A stretch of 64,000 bases of DNA, from assembly GCF_020535565.1 (NCBI RefSeq), contig NZ_CP084758.1, forward strand, positions 3,051,001-3,115,000. Direction: 5' to 3'. Origin of the DNA: Shinella sp. XGS7 (GTDB lineage: Bacteria; Pseudomonadota; Gammaproteobacteria; Burkholderiales; Burkholderiaceae_C). Below the pieces are notes generated by a model. It worked only from the letters and a program-made list of their open reading frames with translations. It was not told the origin of the DNA and did not search any database. Below are positions 34,954 to 43,538 of the stretch, piece by piece. The first letter of the stretch is position 1. Every line of letters begins with the position of its first letter. Position numbers and translations under genes: made by a program.

Positions 34954-34995
34954 GGTCGCGGCCGGCGGCGCTCAGGGGTAGCTAAACCGGTTTAC
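34945..34995 (-). promoter_or_regulatory. Late promoter element, copy 2 (before protease I)
   Basis: Minus-strand TAAACCGGTTTAGCTACCCC with the dyad at 34983-34994 and -10-like GACCAT at 34952-34957. The dyad centre lies 44.5 bp from the ATG at 34944. The stop codon of the upstream gene lies inside the dyad. Confidence 0.65.
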
Positions 34996-35480
34996 TTCAG
35001 CAGACCCTGCAGGAAGTCGTTGACCTCGCCGAGGATGTCCTGGCGGTCTTGCGCGGCCAGGGTGCCGGCGATGGGATCGTCGGTGAGCAGCTGGCGCCGC
35101 GGCAGGCCTCGCCGCGACCCCGTCTCATGCGGCATGGCGTAGGGCACGCCAAAACCCCATTCGACCGAGGCGTCGCCGGCCGCGCGGCTCAGGCTGTCGC
35201 GCATGCGGCGCGTGCGCTCGAGGAGCGAGCCCGGCACTTGGCCGCCGTTCTTCTTCTTGAGCTGGGCCAGGGTCGAGGCGGCGGCGGGGAGCCAGGCCGT
35301 ACCGTCAGGCGCGCGCTTGGTGTCGAAGCGCAGCTGAACATTCGCCACCATGCGGGCGCCGATGGCGTCCATCAGCTCGCTGGGGCGAGTCATGCCGCGT
35401 ATGGCCGCCCCGAGGCGGGCCTGCAGCTCGCCCTCGGCGTCCAGCTCGATGATGAAGCGGTCGCTCAACGCTGCCCCCAC
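34992..35480 (-). CDS. Phage virion morphogenesis protein (Mu gp31/gpG-like)
   Basis: A 162-residue protein with RFIIELDAEGELQARLGAAI, DGTAWLPAAASTLAQLKKKN, and a WGFGVPYAMPHETGSRRGLPRRQLL segment typical of this family of tail-completion/morphogenesis proteins. GTG start at 35480; a TTG at 35468 is an alternative. It overlaps the gp30-like gene by 16 bp. Its TAA is part of the late promoter dyad before protease I. Confidence 0.9.
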   Translation of the reverse strand: MGAALSDRFIIELDAEGELQARLGAAIRGMTRPSELMDAIGARMVANVQLRFDTKRAPDGTAWLPAAASTLAQLKKKNGGQVPGSLLERTRRMRDSLSRAAGDASVEWGFGVPYAMPHETGSRRGLPRRQLLTDDPIAGTLAAQDRQDILGEVNDFLQGLLK

Positions 35481-36802
35481 AGCACGCGGTACCGGGCGGC
35501 ACCGTAGCGCTGGCCGGCCGGCTCAATGCCCACCACGCGATTGGCCGGGATCGGCCCCAGCTGTGCCGCCTGGCCCGTCGCCAGTTGCACCTGGATGGCG
35601 AGCATCCCCGGGACAGGTGTCATGCCGTAGGAAAGCGGCGCGAGCGCGTTCTCCACCAGATAAACGATGCGACTGTTGTCCTGCAGGTCCTGAAGCACAG
35701 CACGCGTGCGGGCCATCATTTCGGGGAGGGCCTTGTACTGGGCGGCCAGGGCGGCAGCGTCGCCGCTGGTGGCCAGGGCGGCGGCCAGGTCGGTGTCGCG
35801 CAGCGCCACCACGGCCGTGCCGAGCTGGACCTGCGAGGACTCCAGGGCGCGCACCGTGGCGGGCGCCAGGGCGCCCAGCATGCGCTGCTCGCCACTGGCC
35901 TTGAGCTTGCCGCTGGCGATGCGCTGCACGAAGGCGCCGAGGCGGGCCGTGGAGCCGGTGACCAGGGCCGGGTGGTCGGCCTGGGCCTGGGCCACGGCCA
36001 CCGCACCAGACAGCGGCGCCGCCGCGAGGGCCTTGCGCAGCATGCTGTCGTTCAGCTCGGCGTCCCGGGCCCGGCCGGGGATGTAGCCAAAACCAGGATC
36101 AACGCCACGCGGCACCGCGCTGACCTCGCCGCTGCGCGGGTTCACATAGGTGACCAGGTCGACCGGCGGCGCCTCGAAGGTGAGCTTCTCACCGGCCGCC
36201 TGGCGGCGGTCGATGTCCTTCTGGCTGAGCGCGAAGACGGTGCAGCGGCATTTCCAGCCGCAGGGGGCGAAGTGGGTGAGCCACCAGGAGTGGCCCACGG
36301 GCAGCACGACACCGTCCCAGGGGCGGTGGCTGGCCCGCACCTGCTCGTCGCGCATGGTGCGGTACATCAGGAAGGGCAGACGCGCCTTGCTGCGCTCGAT
36401 CTCCTCCCAGCGACCGGCGGCGAAGCTCTGGCGGACGTTCACGCCGTAGATCAGGCTCAGGCGCCGCTCGTCGAAGCGGGTGACCCGGCGCTCCCCGGTG
36501 GCCGGGTCCTGGATCTCCACATCGCCCCAGAAGCCCTTGGCGGTCAGGCGGGGCACGATGTCTTTCTGAAAAGCCCGCAGGTCGCGCCCCTCGCGGATCG
36601 CCGCGTCCAGCTCGTCCTTGAAGATCTGCAGCACGTCCAGGCGCATGACACCGGCCACGGCGAACATGCGGCTGTGTTCCTCCTGCCAGACGTCCTGCCA
36701 GGCGAAGGACGGCTGCAGCAGCTCGCGGCGCTGGAAGGCGGCGATGGCCTCAGTGGGCTCCACCACGCCCAGGCGCAGCGTCGAGGGGATGGGCGTCGGC
36801 AT
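35465..36802 (-). CDS. Phage head morphogenesis protein (Mu gp30/F-like, SPP1 gp7-like)
   Basis: A 445-residue minor head protein. The SPP1 gp7-like domain lies at about residues 100-215, with YRTMRDEQVRASHRPWDG and a CGWKCRC Cys motif that marks the family. An N-terminal region and a long C-terminal extension complete it. In Mu gp30 associates with portal and is needed for head formation. Upstream lies a small gene (36804-36977). Confidence 0.92.
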   Translation of the reverse strand: MPTPIPSTLRLGVVEPTEAIAAFQRRELLQPSFAWQDVWQEEHSRMFAVAGVMRLDVLQIFKDELDAAIREGRDLRAFQKDIVPRLTAKGFWGDVEIQDPATGERRVTRFDERRLSLIYGVNVRQSFAAGRWEEIERSKARLPFLMYRTMRDEQVRASHRPWDGVVLPVGHSWWLTHFAPCGWKCRCTVFALSQKDIDRRQAAGEKLTFEAPPVDLVTYVNPRSGEVSAVPRGVDPGFGYIPGRARDAELNDSMLRKALAAAPLSGAVAVAQAQADHPALVTGSTARLGAFVQRIASGKLKASGEQRMLGALAPATVRALESSQVQLGTAVVALRDTDLAAALATSGDAAALAAQYKALPEMMARTRAVLQDLQDNSRIVYLVENALAPLSYGMTPVPGMLAIQVQLATGQAAQLGPIPANRVVGIEPAGQRYGAARYRVLWGQR

Positions 36803-36803
36803 G

Positions 36804-36977
36804 TCAGCCTCGGCTCAGCAGCTGCAGGGCGCCACGGGCAGCCCAGCGGAGGTTGCGCTGCTGCCGGCGGCGCCGCTTGTCGGCGGCGATCTCCACGGCG
36901 GCCTGGTGGCCATGCTGACGCGAGGCCAGGGCAATGGCCGCGGCAGCCGTGAGCAGGTGCGGGTGGTAGCGGCGCAT
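36804..36977 (-). CDS. Small basic phage protein between portal and gp30 genes
   Basis: A 57-residue ORF read directly: MRRYHPHLLTAAAAIALASR, then a basic helix KRRRRQQRNLRW. It begins 2 bp after the portal stop (TGAGCATG) and ends 1 bp before the gp30-like start, so it fills the gap exactly. The tight packing argues it is expressed. An Arg-rich head or packaging helper is possible; no homologue is recognised. Confidence 0.55.
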   Translation of the reverse strand: MRRYHPHLLTAAAAIALASRQHGHQAAVEIAADKRRRRQQRNLRWAARGALQLLSRG

Positions 36978-36979
36978 GC

Positions 36980-38602
36980 TCAGGCCTCGCCGGTGATGTC
37001 GAGATCGGCCTGGCCCGCCAGGTTGGCCGCGAAGGCCGCGCGGGCCAGCGTCTCGCCCAGGGGGCGGCCGTCCATGCGCTCGATCAGCTGCGGCAGGCGC
37101 GCGGCGAAGGCGCCCAGGGTTTCGCCCTGCTCAACGCCTTTTTGCAGCTCGGCCAGCAGCGGCTCCACCATCGGGGCCAGCGCGGGACGCCACGCCCCCA
37201 CCGCGTCGTCGACCAGGTCATCCAGCGCATCACGGGGTTCGCCACTGGCGGGCAGCTGGCCGGCCAGTGCCGCCGTCTTCGCGGGCTTGGGAGCCGGCGC
37301 CGGGGGCACGGTCTCAGCGCCGGGGGCCGCAGCCGGGCCGCGCAGGATCTCCTCGCCGTCCCGGGCCATGGGGATGCGCAGGCGGCGGTGCAGGCTCTCC
37401 ACCCCGATGCGCATGCCGGCGCCGGCCAGCTTGGGCAGGGCCTCCGCGTAGAGATTCAGGTCCTCCGGCTCCGGCACATCGATCTGCAGGCGCGGCAGGC
37501 GGCGCGGGTCAGCCCCCGGAATGTTGAACATCACCAGGGGATGGACCACCTGGGCTGTCAGGCTGGCGGCGACCCGGGTGGCATCGCTCTTGAGAATGTC
37601 CAGCCGCACCTCGTTATGCACATTGCCCAGCGCCTGGGTGCCGTGCTGGCCCTCGCCGCTGGTGAGCGTCTGGCCCAGGATGGCCTTGCTCTGGGCGGCA
37701 TCCATCGCATCCATCATCACCTGGAAGGGCTGATGGGTGCCCTGAGCGGCGTTCTGGAACTCCACCTTCATGCCCTGCGGGATGATGCCGGCCGCGTTGT
37801 GGCCGATCTGGACCACGGCCTGCAGCAGCTTGCGCTTCTCGTCGTCGCTGGCCCCGGCCGGGTAGGAGCCCAGGCGCAGCGGCAGACCGTAGATCTCCAG
37901 GAACTCGGCCAGGTCGCGGTGGGCGTAGTTCTTGAACAGGTAGGGGAAGGCCAGCACCCGGCACAGGGCCATGCGGGAGAGGTAGCCGCTGCGTGCCCGG
38001 TGGATGTGCAGGAGCCAGTTGTAGCGCTGCAGCTCGACCCCGTAGGCCGAGGCTTCATCGCGCAAGGTGAACCGGTCGCGGTTCTCGTTCAGGGTGAGCC
38101 AGCGCTGCGGCCGTGCGGCGAAGCGGGGCTGACGGGTGCCCTGGTCCAGCTCCCACCACATCTCAATCGGTTTGAAGCCCTTCAGCACCGCGTCCATCAT
38201 TTCCAGGATCACGGACTCTTCGAACTCGGGGATGGCGCGCATCCACTCGCGTGCCTGGTCGGCCCACTTCTTCTCGGCCGCACTGGCCCCCTCGGGCGGG
38301 ACGATGTCCCATTCCAGCATGGCCACGGCAGTCTTGCGCTTGGACAGCTCGCTGTAGATCTGGGTGTCGCGCTCCTCCATGTCGTCGGCCAGCTCCAGCT
38401 GGCGGATCAGGTCGCCTTGCTCGGCGGCCTGCAGGATGGCGTTCAGGCGGGCGGGCGTCAGGCCGCGGGCGGGGTGGGCGTCGAACTCGCGGCGCAGCCA
38501 GCCGACGTTGGGACCGCCGCGGTCGGCGCGTTCGGTCTGGGGCTCGGCCAGGCGGCCCAGGTCCAGGGGCTGACCATCGGGGCCGAGGATGGTGGATTTC
38601 AT
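36980..38602 (-). CDS. DUF935 portal protein (Mu gp29-like)
   Basis: A 540-residue portal. Family features are LRREFDAHPARGLTPARLNAIL, IYSELSKRKTAVAMLEWDI, and DEKRKLLQAVVQIGHNAAGIIPQGM. Also seen is SKAILGQTLTSGEGQHGTQALGNVHNEVR, the conserved C-terminal core. Start at 38602 (MKSTILGPDGQPLDL) has GAGGCG upstream; a longer reading adds 34 unlikely residues. It is the ring through which DNA enters the head. Confidence 0.95.
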   Translation of the reverse strand: MKSTILGPDGQPLDLGRLAEPQTERADRGGPNVGWLRREFDAHPARGLTPARLNAILQAAEQGDLIRQLELADDMEERDTQIYSELSKRKTAVAMLEWDIVPPEGASAAEKKWADQAREWMRAIPEFEESVILEMMDAVLKGFKPIEMWWELDQGTRQPRFAARPQRWLTLNENRDRFTLRDEASAYGVELQRYNWLLHIHRARSGYLSRMALCRVLAFPYLFKNYAHRDLAEFLEIYGLPLRLGSYPAGASDDEKRKLLQAVVQIGHNAAGIIPQGMKVEFQNAAQGTHQPFQVMMDAMDAAQSKAILGQTLTSGEGQHGTQALGNVHNEVRLDILKSDATRVAASLTAQVVHPLVMFNIPGADPRRLPRLQIDVPEPEDLNLYAEALPKLAGAGMRIGVESLHRRLRIPMARDGEEILRGPAAAPGAETVPPAPAPKPAKTAALAGQLPASGEPRDALDDLVDDAVGAWRPALAPMVEPLLAELQKGVEQGETLGAFAARLPQLIERMDGRPLGETLARAAFAANLAGQADLDITGEA

Positions 38603-38698
38603 GGTTTCGCCTCGTTCTGAAAATCGGGCCTGTGGGCGTTTAAAAGCGGCGGGTCGCTGCGACGGGAGCCGGGCGGTCCTGATCGCGGCACCAAGGCC

Positions 38699-38718
38699 GT
38701 TCATGAACGTTCATGAAC
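38699..38718. repeat. Tandem pair of palindrome GTTCATGAAC
   Basis: Two adjacent perfect copies of the 10-bp palindrome GTTCATGAAC (38699-38708 and 38709-38718). They lie in the 150-bp gap between the terminase and portal genes. They may bind a dimeric regulator; no function is known. Confidence 0.6.
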
Positions 38719-38752
38719 GACGGCACATTCGATGGGGAGCCCTGCAAACGCA

Positions 38753-40408
38753 TCACCAGCCCCGGTCGTAGGCAGAAACTGCGGAGGCAAGGTCATCAGC
38801 CGCAGCGTTGGAGCGCATGGAGCCGCGTCGCTCGCCCGAGCCTTCGGAGCCGTGCTTGGCCGGACCTGGCGTGAAGTCGATCTCGCCGGCCTCGCGGAAG
38901 AAGGCGTAGATGGCCAGCAGCAGGGAGACCGCGAAGTCGCCGTGGCGCTTGAGCTTCTCGCCACCCTCGGCCGCCGCGGCCTTGGCGGCAGCACTGCCGG
39001 CGGTGTCGCCCTTGGGCAGCTTGGGAATGCCGTCGATCAGCTGGATCGCGCGCAGGTCATCGCCGAGCTGCACATCGGCCGGGATCTCGGTCAGCGTGCC
39101 GTCTTCTAGGCCTGCCTTTAGCTTGGGCATGTGGTCCAGGTAGAAGGCGTTGTTGAGCATGACCCGCTCGATCATCTCGGTGCCGTAGCGCTGGGCCGCC
39201 TTCTCGGCCAGGGCCGAGCCGTTGCCGCCGGCATCCATGGCGCCACCCCGAAAGCGCGGCAGGCGGTCGATGATGTAGAAGAGGATCTGCTCCTGGCACG
39301 CGAAGGGGCAGTTGAACAGCTCCAGCTGCAGGCGCACTCGCTTGACCAGGTCGACGCCTTCTTCCAGCACCGTGATCGAGCTGAGGTTGCGGTTGCGTGC
39401 GAAGTCCTCGCCGATGACATGCCGCAGCGCGGGATTGAGCCCAGCCAGTACCGGGTCGATGTGCTCGCGCAGCCAGCCGTCGATGGCGTAGGTCCGCACC
39501 GCCTCGCTCAGCCAGGCGAAGTCGTCATTCCAGGAACCCCGCACCAGTGCCGGGCCGGCCGGGAATGGCGTGCGGGTCATGCGCTGGTGGATCAGCGCCA
39601 GGCTCAGGTAGCGACCGCTGCCCTGGCTGGGGATCACGTCCAGTTCCTCGGCCGCGTCGTCGCCATAGAAGCCCCGGGCGGCCTTGACCCACTCGGCCTC
39701 GGCCTCGGCCGTCCAGGGGATACCGCGGCGCAGGCACACGCGACGGTAAAGGCCCTGAGCCACCGCCAGGTCAAACGTCACCCGGTGCACCGTGGCTTTG
39801 CCGCGCTTGCCGGCCCGCACCTCCTCGATCAGGCCGTTGAAGGGGTTCTCCACGCCGTCATGCGTGGACCAGATGCGCACCTTGTCGCCCCAGAGCAGCA
39901 TGGCCATGGCCGCCTTGAGCAGGCCGGCCAGCTCGGGCGCGAAGGCGGCTTCGTCGATGCCGATGGTGCCCTGCTTGCCGCGCAGATTGGTCGGGCGGCT
40001 GGACAGGGCCACGATGCGGCGCCCGGTCTTGGGGAAGTTGACCTCGTAGGTCTTGATGAAGCGCTTGGCCGCGTCAGCGATATCGGCGCCGTCGTCATAC
40101 AGACCCTCGCTGATCTCGGTGGCCGCGTAGTCGAAGGCGCGCGCCCACATGGCACAGGCCTCGACGAACTCTCGCGCCATGTCCTGGGTGGCCGAGATAT
40201 AGAAGTAGTTGCTGCCGCCCTCGCTGGCGGCCAGCAGCACCGCATCGGAGGCCTCGGCCCAGGTCAGGCCGACCCGGCGCCCCTTCTCGCAGATCTTGAG
40301 CTGGGCGTCATCGGCGACCCAGGCCTGCTGGTAGGGCAGCAGGACCGAAGGCGGCATGTCTGCCTGGTCGGGGTGGCTGACCAGGTCGTCGAGCGGCGAG
40401 GTGATCAT
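38753..40408 (-). CDS. Terminase large subunit (Mu gp28-like)
   Basis: A 551-residue packaging motor. The ATPase has the deviant Walker A CEKGRRVGLTWAEASDA near residue 40 and Walker B TIGIDEAAFAPEL near residue 135. The C-terminal nuclease half includes the AMDAGGNGSALAEKAAQRYG segment with an acidic residue typical of this family. The enzyme cuts and pumps phage DNA, by headful packaging in the Mu type. It overlaps the DUF3486 gene by 4 bp. Confidence 0.95.
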   Translation of the reverse strand: MITSPLDDLVSHPDQADMPPSVLLPYQQAWVADDAQLKICEKGRRVGLTWAEASDAVLLAASEGGSNYFYISATQDMAREFVEACAMWARAFDYAATEISEGLYDDGADIADAAKRFIKTYEVNFPKTGRRIVALSSRPTNLRGKQGTIGIDEAAFAPELAGLLKAAMAMLLWGDKVRIWSTHDGVENPFNGLIEEVRAGKRGKATVHRVTFDLAVAQGLYRRVCLRRGIPWTAEAEAEWVKAARGFYGDDAAEELDVIPSQGSGRYLSLALIHQRMTRTPFPAGPALVRGSWNDDFAWLSEAVRTYAIDGWLREHIDPVLAGLNPALRHVIGEDFARNRNLSSITVLEEGVDLVKRVRLQLELFNCPFACQEQILFYIIDRLPRFRGGAMDAGGNGSALAEKAAQRYGTEMIERVMLNNAFYLDHMPKLKAGLEDGTLTEIPADVQLGDDLRAIQLIDGIPKLPKGDTAGSAAAKAAAAEGGEKLKRHGDFAVSLLLAIYAFFREAGEIDFTPGPAKHGSEGSGERRGSMRSNAAADDLASAVSAYDRGW

Positions 40409-41001
40409 GCCGGGGCCTTCGGTTCGCCCTGGCTGGGCTCACGCTTGACGATGCCCAGGATGTTGGCGCGGATCTCGGCCACGGTCTTGGCGTCCATGCC
40501 GCCCTTCTTGGCGAGCTTGCTGATCTTGTCAGCTGCGGCCTTGGCGCGCTGGTCCAGCTCGTCGGCCCACTTGGCCTGGCTGACCCGGGCCCGGCTCAGG
40601 CGGGACAGGCCCAGGGCGGCCTCGTTCATGACCGCCAGGCGTGCGGTCGGGTCCGTGATCTCCTCGCTCTCACGCACCTGCAGCAGCACGTCGAACATCT
40701 CGGCCTGGACGATAGCCATGGCGGCGGCGCTGCGGTTGTCACCCGGGTCGGCCGCCGTCTCGGCGATCAGCCTGGCCGCCTCGGTGGCCATGCGCACCGA
40801 CTCCTGCGCGCGCTTGACCCGCTGGCTCTCTGCCCCCACCGCGCTCTTGCCGATGGAGATGGCCACGCCGGCATCCTTCATCAGCGCGTTGAGCTCTTCG
40901 GTGATGCTCGCGATGTCGCCGAAGGCGCGCTCCACGAAGGTCCCGTGCAACCACTCTCGGATGTCTGGCGGCAGCTTGGCGATCTTGCCCACGGGCGGCA
41001 T
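40405..41001 (-). CDS. DUF3486 protein, probable small terminase (Mu gp27-like)
   Basis: A 198-residue helical protein, MPPVGKIAKLPPDIREWLHGT at the start, the DUF3486 hallmark of Mu gp27. It includes a coiled region (ESVRMATEAARLIAETAAD) and a basic C-terminus. It is coded directly before the large terminase and overlaps it by 4 bp, consistent with the small, DNA-recognising packaging subunit. Confidence 0.87.
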   Translation of the reverse strand: MPPVGKIAKLPPDIREWLHGTFVERAFGDIASITEELNALMKDAGVAISIGKSAVGAESQRVKRAQESVRMATEAARLIAETAADPGDNRSAAAMAIVQAEMFDVLLQVRESEEITDPTARLAVMNEAALGLSRLSRARVSQAKWADELDQRAKAAADKISKLAKKGGMDAKTVAEIRANILGIVKREPSQGEPKAPA

Positions 41002-41002
41002 G

Positions 41003-41299
41003 TCAGCCTCCCGGCGCAGGTTGCTGGACACCCGGCACCACGGCGCGGCCGGTGGCCACGTCCAGGCCGCGGGTCGTGAGCGTGGCGATGGACACACCCA
41101 GTTCCTTGACCAGGCTGAGCAGACCCTGCTCGTGCAGCCAGGCCAGGTCCTGTTCGATGCGGTCGGCGCTCACCACATGGCCCATCACGTCGGCGTAGCG
41201 GCGTAGCAGGTAGGCGTTGGCACGGTACTGGACGGCGCTCTCCAGGGCCTTGAGCAGGACCAGGCGGCGGTCGGAGGTTTGGAAGTCGGCGAAGCTCAT
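41003..41299 (-). CDS. Mu gp26-like winged-helix packaging-region protein
   Basis: A 98-residue protein (DRRLVLLKALESAVQYRANAY, then LRRYADVMGHVVSADRIEQDLAWLHEQGLL), the pattern of the small VpaChn25_0724/Mu gp26 family. Helix spacing suggests a winged-helix DNA-binding fold. It overlaps gp25-like DUF2730 by 4 bp. Probably involved in DNA recognition for packaging, but experimental data are lacking. Confidence 0.8.
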   Translation of the reverse strand: MSFADFQTSDRRLVLLKALESAVQYRANAYLLRRYADVMGHVVSADRIEQDLAWLHEQGLLSLVKELGVSIATLTTRGLDVATGRAVVPGVQQPAPGG

Positions 41300-41628
41300 T
41301 TGGCGCTCAGCAGGTAGTTCTCGATACGGTTGAGCTGGGTGCGCACGGTGCTCATGTTGTCGGCCAGGCCCTCGGTGCGCTCCGCGATCTGCTTGACCGT
41401 GCCCTCCAGCTCGGCCAGCTCCTCACTGGTGGGCATGTGCTTCAGCTCGGTCTTGATCTGCACCACGTCGCTCTTGATGGTGGCCAGCTCGGCGCCGTGC
41501 TCGGTACGCAGGGACTCAACCGCAGCACCCGCGTCCTCGCCAGGCTTGCGCAGGAAATGGCTGATCGTGAGCAGCACATTCCAGAGGAACAGCAGCGCGG
41601 GAATCCAGGCTTTGATGTCGTCGATCAT
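41296..41628 (-). CDS. DUF2730 membrane coiled-coil protein (Mu gp25-like)
   Basis: A 110-residue protein with one N-terminal transmembrane helix (WIPALLFLWNVLLTISHFL) and a long coiled coil after it, as in Mu gp25/DUF2730. Its role is not known. It opens the head gene block. Confidence 0.82.
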   Translation of the reverse strand: MIDDIKAWIPALLFLWNVLLTISHFLRKPGEDAGAAVESLRTEHGAELATIKSDVVQIKTELKHMPTSEELAELEGTVKQIAERTEGLADNMSTVRTQLNRIENYLLSAK

Positions 41629-41661
41629 GGTGGGGTGTTGGTTGTCGGCATTGGCGTGGAA

Positions 41662-41931
41662 TCAGGCGGGGCTTTGCGTGGCCATACGCCACTCATTCAC
41701 CTTGGAGACCAGCCACTGCTCGTTCTCGATGCAGGGCCGGTGCGTGCCCCATCGGGCGCCTTGCAAGATGTCTACCACCTCAGATGCACCGAGGCCGCCG
41801 CGCTGAGCCAGGCGCTCCAGCGTCTGGCCGCCGTGGTTTCTCTGGGCCTGGGCCTCATGCGGCGCGATGAAGTCCCAGGGGATCTCTTTCAGCAGCGTGG
41901 CGCCCATGATGGGCATGGTCGATCTGGTCAT
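41662..41931 (-). CDS. Uncharacterised phage protein
   Basis: An 89-residue protein without signal or transmembrane segment: TMPIMGATLLKEIPWDFIAP, then a helical QTLERLAQRGGLGASEVVDIL. Start at ATG 41931 rather than a TTG three codons upstream. It lies 9 bp after the polysaccharide deacetylase gene. Function unknown. Confidence 0.55.
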   Translation of the reverse strand: MTRSTMPIMGATLLKEIPWDFIAPHEAQAQRNHGGQTLERLAQRGGLGASEVVDILQGARWGTHRPCIENEQWLVSKVNEWRMATQSPA

Positions 41932-41940
41932 AGGGGGCAA

Positions 41941-43239
41941 TCAGCGGCAGTAGGTGTTGAACCATTCGCTCCAGAGCATCGGCTCGATAAGCCCTGCGTC
42001 GCGCAGCGAGGCGACGTACTCGACCAGCTGGGTGTGCTCGCTGATGGCCATCGTGTAGGCGTCAGAGCTGGTCGGGCCGAAGTCGTGGCCATTGACCATC
42101 GCAAACCCGCCAACGCTGCGCCAGGCGTCGATCTCGGCGATCATCCCGGCGGCATCCTTTGTGTTGCCGAGCGTCGTCAGCGAGTTGAGGAGCCACCTCG
42201 TCTTGTCACCTGCGCGAATGCATTGATCAGAGTGCGCGCGGTACGCGTAGGCCGCCCCTGCGGCCCGCGCACTGAGGAACCCTGCGGCCTTGAGCCCATC
42301 AATGGCCCCATTGGTGAAAACTGACTGCACCCAGGCGTGGTGATCGGGGCCGTCACCCTTGATGCCCAAGGCGCGCAGCCAGTCGCGCACTTCGATAACC
42401 TCCCGAACATAGCGCTCATCACCCGCGAGATTGACGTTGGTATGGGTGGACGAATGGGTCACCATTTCAAATAGCCCCGAGGGATCCTGGGCCATCTCCA
42501 GAACCTGCTGGGCCGTCATGTAGCCGGCAGTTCCGATGGCGCCACTGATCACCGCCAAGCTCATGGGGATGCGGCAGGCTTTGAACAGGGGGTACACGTG
42601 GCTATAGATCGACGCGCGCGAGTCGTCATAGGTGAAGATCAGCGTCGGCTTCGGCCTGGGTTGCTTGATGCCAAGTGCGCCAATCCAGAAGGACACCGGT
42701 TCGGCCTGCGCAGCCGTAAGAGCGAGCGAGATGCGCAGGCGACGCGCCACCTTGTTCACATACGCGCCGGTCTCGGTCCATGAGATCCCGCCGGCTTTCG
42801 CCTTGTCCACGTGATAGACGATCCACTCGTTATCGCGAGTGCTTTGCGAGTAACTCGCCGGACCTTGCCCCCAGCTCAAGGTGTTGTTTGCAAAGCCGGA
42901 AGCGTCGCCGATGAACAGGTTCGGGCCGTTCGTTGCGGATAGCTTGCTACAGCGGAACGCCAAGACGGTGCCTGAGAGGTCCCAGGCCCGCGGCATGATT
43001 GCGGTCTCTCCCAAGGTGCCGAGGAAGCCGCTGGTGGTCCCTGGTGGGAAGGTGATCTTGATGCTCGGGCGACCGTCGAACAGCACCGTAGGGTCGATCT
43101 CAAACGTGACGCCCGCCCCCGCTTTGTTGTCCCACGCGGCGAGGTTGTCCATCGGAACAAAGTTCCTGACGTTGCCATAGGTCCCGGCCTTCGGAGTCGC
43201 CGACACCCCACCCACGCGACCAATCGATTTCAGGCCCAT
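41941..43239 (-). CDS. NodB-type polysaccharide deacetylase with N-terminal sugar-binding-like domain
   Basis: A 432-residue protein. The N-terminal ~190 residues look like a beta-sandwich (ITFPPGTTSGFLG, NEWIVYHVDKAKAGG, VSFWIGALGIKQ). The C-terminal part is a NodB-like hydrolase: TLIFTYDDSRASIYSHVYP has the catalytic Asp and metal Asp (205, 206), and the HSSTH motif (262-266) supplies the two metal His. No signal peptide is present. It is in the late operon between lysis and packaging genes and is probably a virion or lysis-stage enzyme that deacetylates a host glycan. Lower GC than neighbours points to recent gain. Confidence 0.8.
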   Translation of the reverse strand: MGLKSIGRVGGVSATPKAGTYGNVRNFVPMDNLAAWDNKAGAGVTFEIDPTVLFDGRPSIKITFPPGTTSGFLGTLGETAIMPRAWDLSGTVLAFRCSKLSATNGPNLFIGDASGFANNTLSWGQGPASYSQSTRDNEWIVYHVDKAKAGGISWTETGAYVNKVARRLRISLALTAAQAEPVSFWIGALGIKQPRPKPTLIFTYDDSRASIYSHVYPLFKACRIPMSLAVISGAIGTAGYMTAQQVLEMAQDPSGLFEMVTHSSTHTNVNLAGDERYVREVIEVRDWLRALGIKGDGPDHHAWVQSVFTNGAIDGLKAAGFLSARAAGAAYAYRAHSDQCIRAGDKTRWLLNSLTTLGNTKDAAGMIAEIDAWRSVGGFAMVNGHDFGPTSSDAYTMAISEHTQLVEYVASLRDAGLIEPMLWSEWFNTYCR

Positions 43240-43240
43240 G

Positions 43241-43537
43241 TCAGACCCCCTTGCCGTAGTGCAGCGTGAGGCTGGTGGCGCCGTCGCCGATCACAGCGAT
43301 ATGGGTGGCCGAGCCTTTGCCCAGCGCGATCAGGGTGCCTGCAATCACGCGGACGCCCGTGGCCTTGTCGACCGTCCCATCGGAGCCGCAGAAGAGGATG
43401 TAGGCGTCAGAGCTGCCGCGGTTGTCCAGCAGCGCGTCGGTCGCATGGCGGGAATCCGCGTTCAGCGCGTGCAGGGCCGCAGCGGTTGTGACGGGGACCA
43501 CCTGGCCAGGCTTGGTTGCAGAGAAGTTGTCGCTCAT
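43241..43537 (-). CDS. Small putative virion protein
   Basis: A 98-residue protein with GQVVPVTTAAALHALNADSR and a Gly/Val-rich C-terminal half (VIAGTLIALGKGSATHIAVI), probably a beta-fold. It is 1 bp upstream of the deacetylase gene on the late strand and likely cotranslated with it. Resembles small structural proteins coded beside tail or spike genes; function unknown. Confidence 0.6.
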   Translation of the reverse strand: MSDNFSATKPGQVVPVTTAAALHALNADSRHATDALLDNRGSSDAYILFCGSDGTVDKATGVRVIAGTLIALGKGSATHIAVIGDGATSLTLHYGKGV

Positions 43538-43538
43538 G

